Shown: piece after piece, positions 14,019 through 14,730 of the stretch
Numbering within the stretch: position 1 is the first letter of the stretch
Layout of the letters: every line of letters starts with the position of its first letter
Assembly (NCBI GenBank): GCA_019347995.1
Contig: JAHWKH010000012.1
Location: forward strand, 1 to 14,730
DNA from: Gemmatimonadota bacterium
GTDB lineage: Bacteria; Gemmatimonadota; Gemmatimonadetes; Longimicrobiales; UBA6960
DNA: 14,730 nt
Direction of reading: 5' to 3'
Translations under genes and position numbers: made by a program
The notes under the pieces: model-generated
Database searches by the model: none
What the model saw: only the letters and a program-made list of their open reading frames with translations
What the model was told of the DNA's origin: nothing

Positions 14019-14730
14019 ATGCTGCTGCGGCATCCTTTCCGGTGCGCTGGCGCGCCGATCGTGGTTCTGGCCCTGCTCCTGACGGCATGCGACGGCGGGA
14101 CGGACGCACCCGTCCCCGCCTCGGTGGCCGTGTCGCCGTCCGAGGCGATCATCGAGCAGATCGGCGCCACCCGCCAGTTCACGGCCCGCGTCGAGGAGGC
14201 GGATGGGGGGGTGATCCAGGACGCCGCGGTCACCTGGGCCAGCAGCGACATCGGCGTGGCCACCGTCGACGCACAGGGCGTCGCGACGGCGACGGGCACG
14301 GGCACCACTACCATCACCGCCACCGCCGGTGCGGTGAGCGACGACGCCACGCTGACGGTCGTCACGGCCGAGTTCGCCTGCCTGCCCTCCGACGGCACGC
14401 CCGTCGCGCTCGCGGTGGGCGGATCCATGCTCGTGACCGACCCGGGAGCCTTCTGCCTCACACTGCCGAGCACCACCGGGCAGGAGTACCTGGTGGGGAT
14501 CCAGTCCATCGCCCAGGACGGCGAGACCCGGACCCCGGTGCTCGTGCAGTCGAGCACCGCGCCCCTCGCAGCCCCGCCGCCGGCCGCGAGCGCACCCGCT
14601 CCCGGTCCCCGCGTCACCGGCGGCCAGGCCGCGTCCCTCGCGCGTCTGGACGATCCCGCCTTCCAGCGCCGCCTGGCATGGCGGGCGCAGCACACGCGCT
14701 GGATGGAGCGGGACGCCGAGTACCTGCGCA
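14019..14730 (+). CDS. BIG2 (Ig-like) domain lipoprotein, N-terminal part
   Basis: Open from ATG 14019 to the window edge with no stop, so 237 residues of a longer protein are seen. The signal peptide (1-23) ends with lipobox LTAC, making Cys24 the lipidated residue. A BIG2 domain follows at about 34-116. It carries VAVSPSEA, GATRQFTA, VTWASSDIGVATVDAQGVAT and GTTTITATAG, the standard 'contrast with reality' repeat seen in bacterial Ig-like domains and very common in Gemmatimonadota surface proteins. A second region (120-180) has two cysteines (121, 146) and reads like a beta-sandwich. Then an Ala/Pro-rich linker (183-198) leads to a charged helical segment rich in Arg and Trp. Similar proteins often carry a peptidase or adhesion domain after this point, but that lies outside the window. 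Confidence 0.88.
   Translation, partial: MLLRHPFRCAGAPIVVLALLLTACDGGTDAPVPASVAVSPSEAIIEQIGATRQFTARVEEADGGVIQDAAVTWASSDIGVATVDAQGVATATGTGTTTITATAGAVSDDATLTVVTAEFACLPSDGTPVALAVGGSMLVTDPGAFCLTLPSTTGQEYLVGIQSIAQDGETRTPVLVQSSTAPLAAPPPAASAPAPGPRVTGGQAASLARLDDPAFQRRLAWRAQHTRWMERDAEYLR

Noticed and set aside
11429..14695. A 1088-codon open frame on the minus strand
   Set aside because: It runs antisense or out of frame through the sirtuin, the GGT paralogue and the BIG2 lipoprotein. Its product is Arg/Gly/Pro/Ala low-complexity, as expected from the scarcity of stop codons in GC-rich DNA.

Overview
The window is very GC-rich, with third codon positions almost all G or C. Genes are tightly packed and often overlap. 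A lipoprotein at the right end carries a BIG2 (Ig-like) domain of a type abundant in Gemmatimonadota. Together with a bshA-like glycosyltransferase and GGT-family lipoproteins, this suggests a Gemmatimonadota-like Gram-negative bacterium, probably a metagenomic contig. That assignment is inference. No rRNA, tRNA, CRISPR array, transposase or phage gene is visible.

Layout. (1) 1-5431, plus strand: a five-gene glycan/envelope operon. It holds the 3' end of a BshA-like GT4 glycosyltransferase, a YfhO-family polytopic membrane protein, an LPG-synthase/flippase-like (UPF0104) membrane protein, a polyprenyl-phosphate mannose synthase-like GT2 enzyme, and a class I SAM methyltransferase. Spacings run from 3 nt to ATGA overlaps. 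(2) 5531-6878, plus strand: a translationally coupled module. A 44-aa single-pass membrane peptide overlaps a TTG-started ECF sigma factor (TTGA), which overlaps an O6-alkylguanine-DNA alkyltransferase with an unusual N-terminal extension (ATGA). (3) 6879-7285: a gene-free convergent gap with a ~60-bp imperfect tandem repeat, nested inverted repeats, an AT-rich promoter-like island and an 11-bp-stem hairpin. (4) 7286-8770, minus strand: a Crp/Fnr regulator followed by a membrane-anchored TPR (YfgM-like) protein. (5) 9022-11945, plus strand: a gamma-glutamyltransferase lipoprotein, a DUF423 membrane protein and a SIR2-family deacylase. (6) 11896-13779, minus strand: a second, divergent GGT paralogue interrupted by one in-frame TGA just after its catalytic region. 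(7) 14019-end, plus strand: the start of a BIG2 lipoprotein cut by the window edge.

How they may work together. In block 1, the GT2 enzyme would charge a polyprenyl phosphate with a hexose in the cytoplasm. The UPF0104 and YfhO proteins are the membrane components that could translocate or use such a donor. Block 2 is the most unusual: a suicide DNA-repair protein sits exactly where an anti-sigma factor normally follows an ECF sigma gene. It may be an alkylation-responsive sigma system functionally like Ada but built differently. This is a hypothesis from gene order and domain layout only. Blocks 5 and 6 place an intact and a broken GGT around a deacylase.
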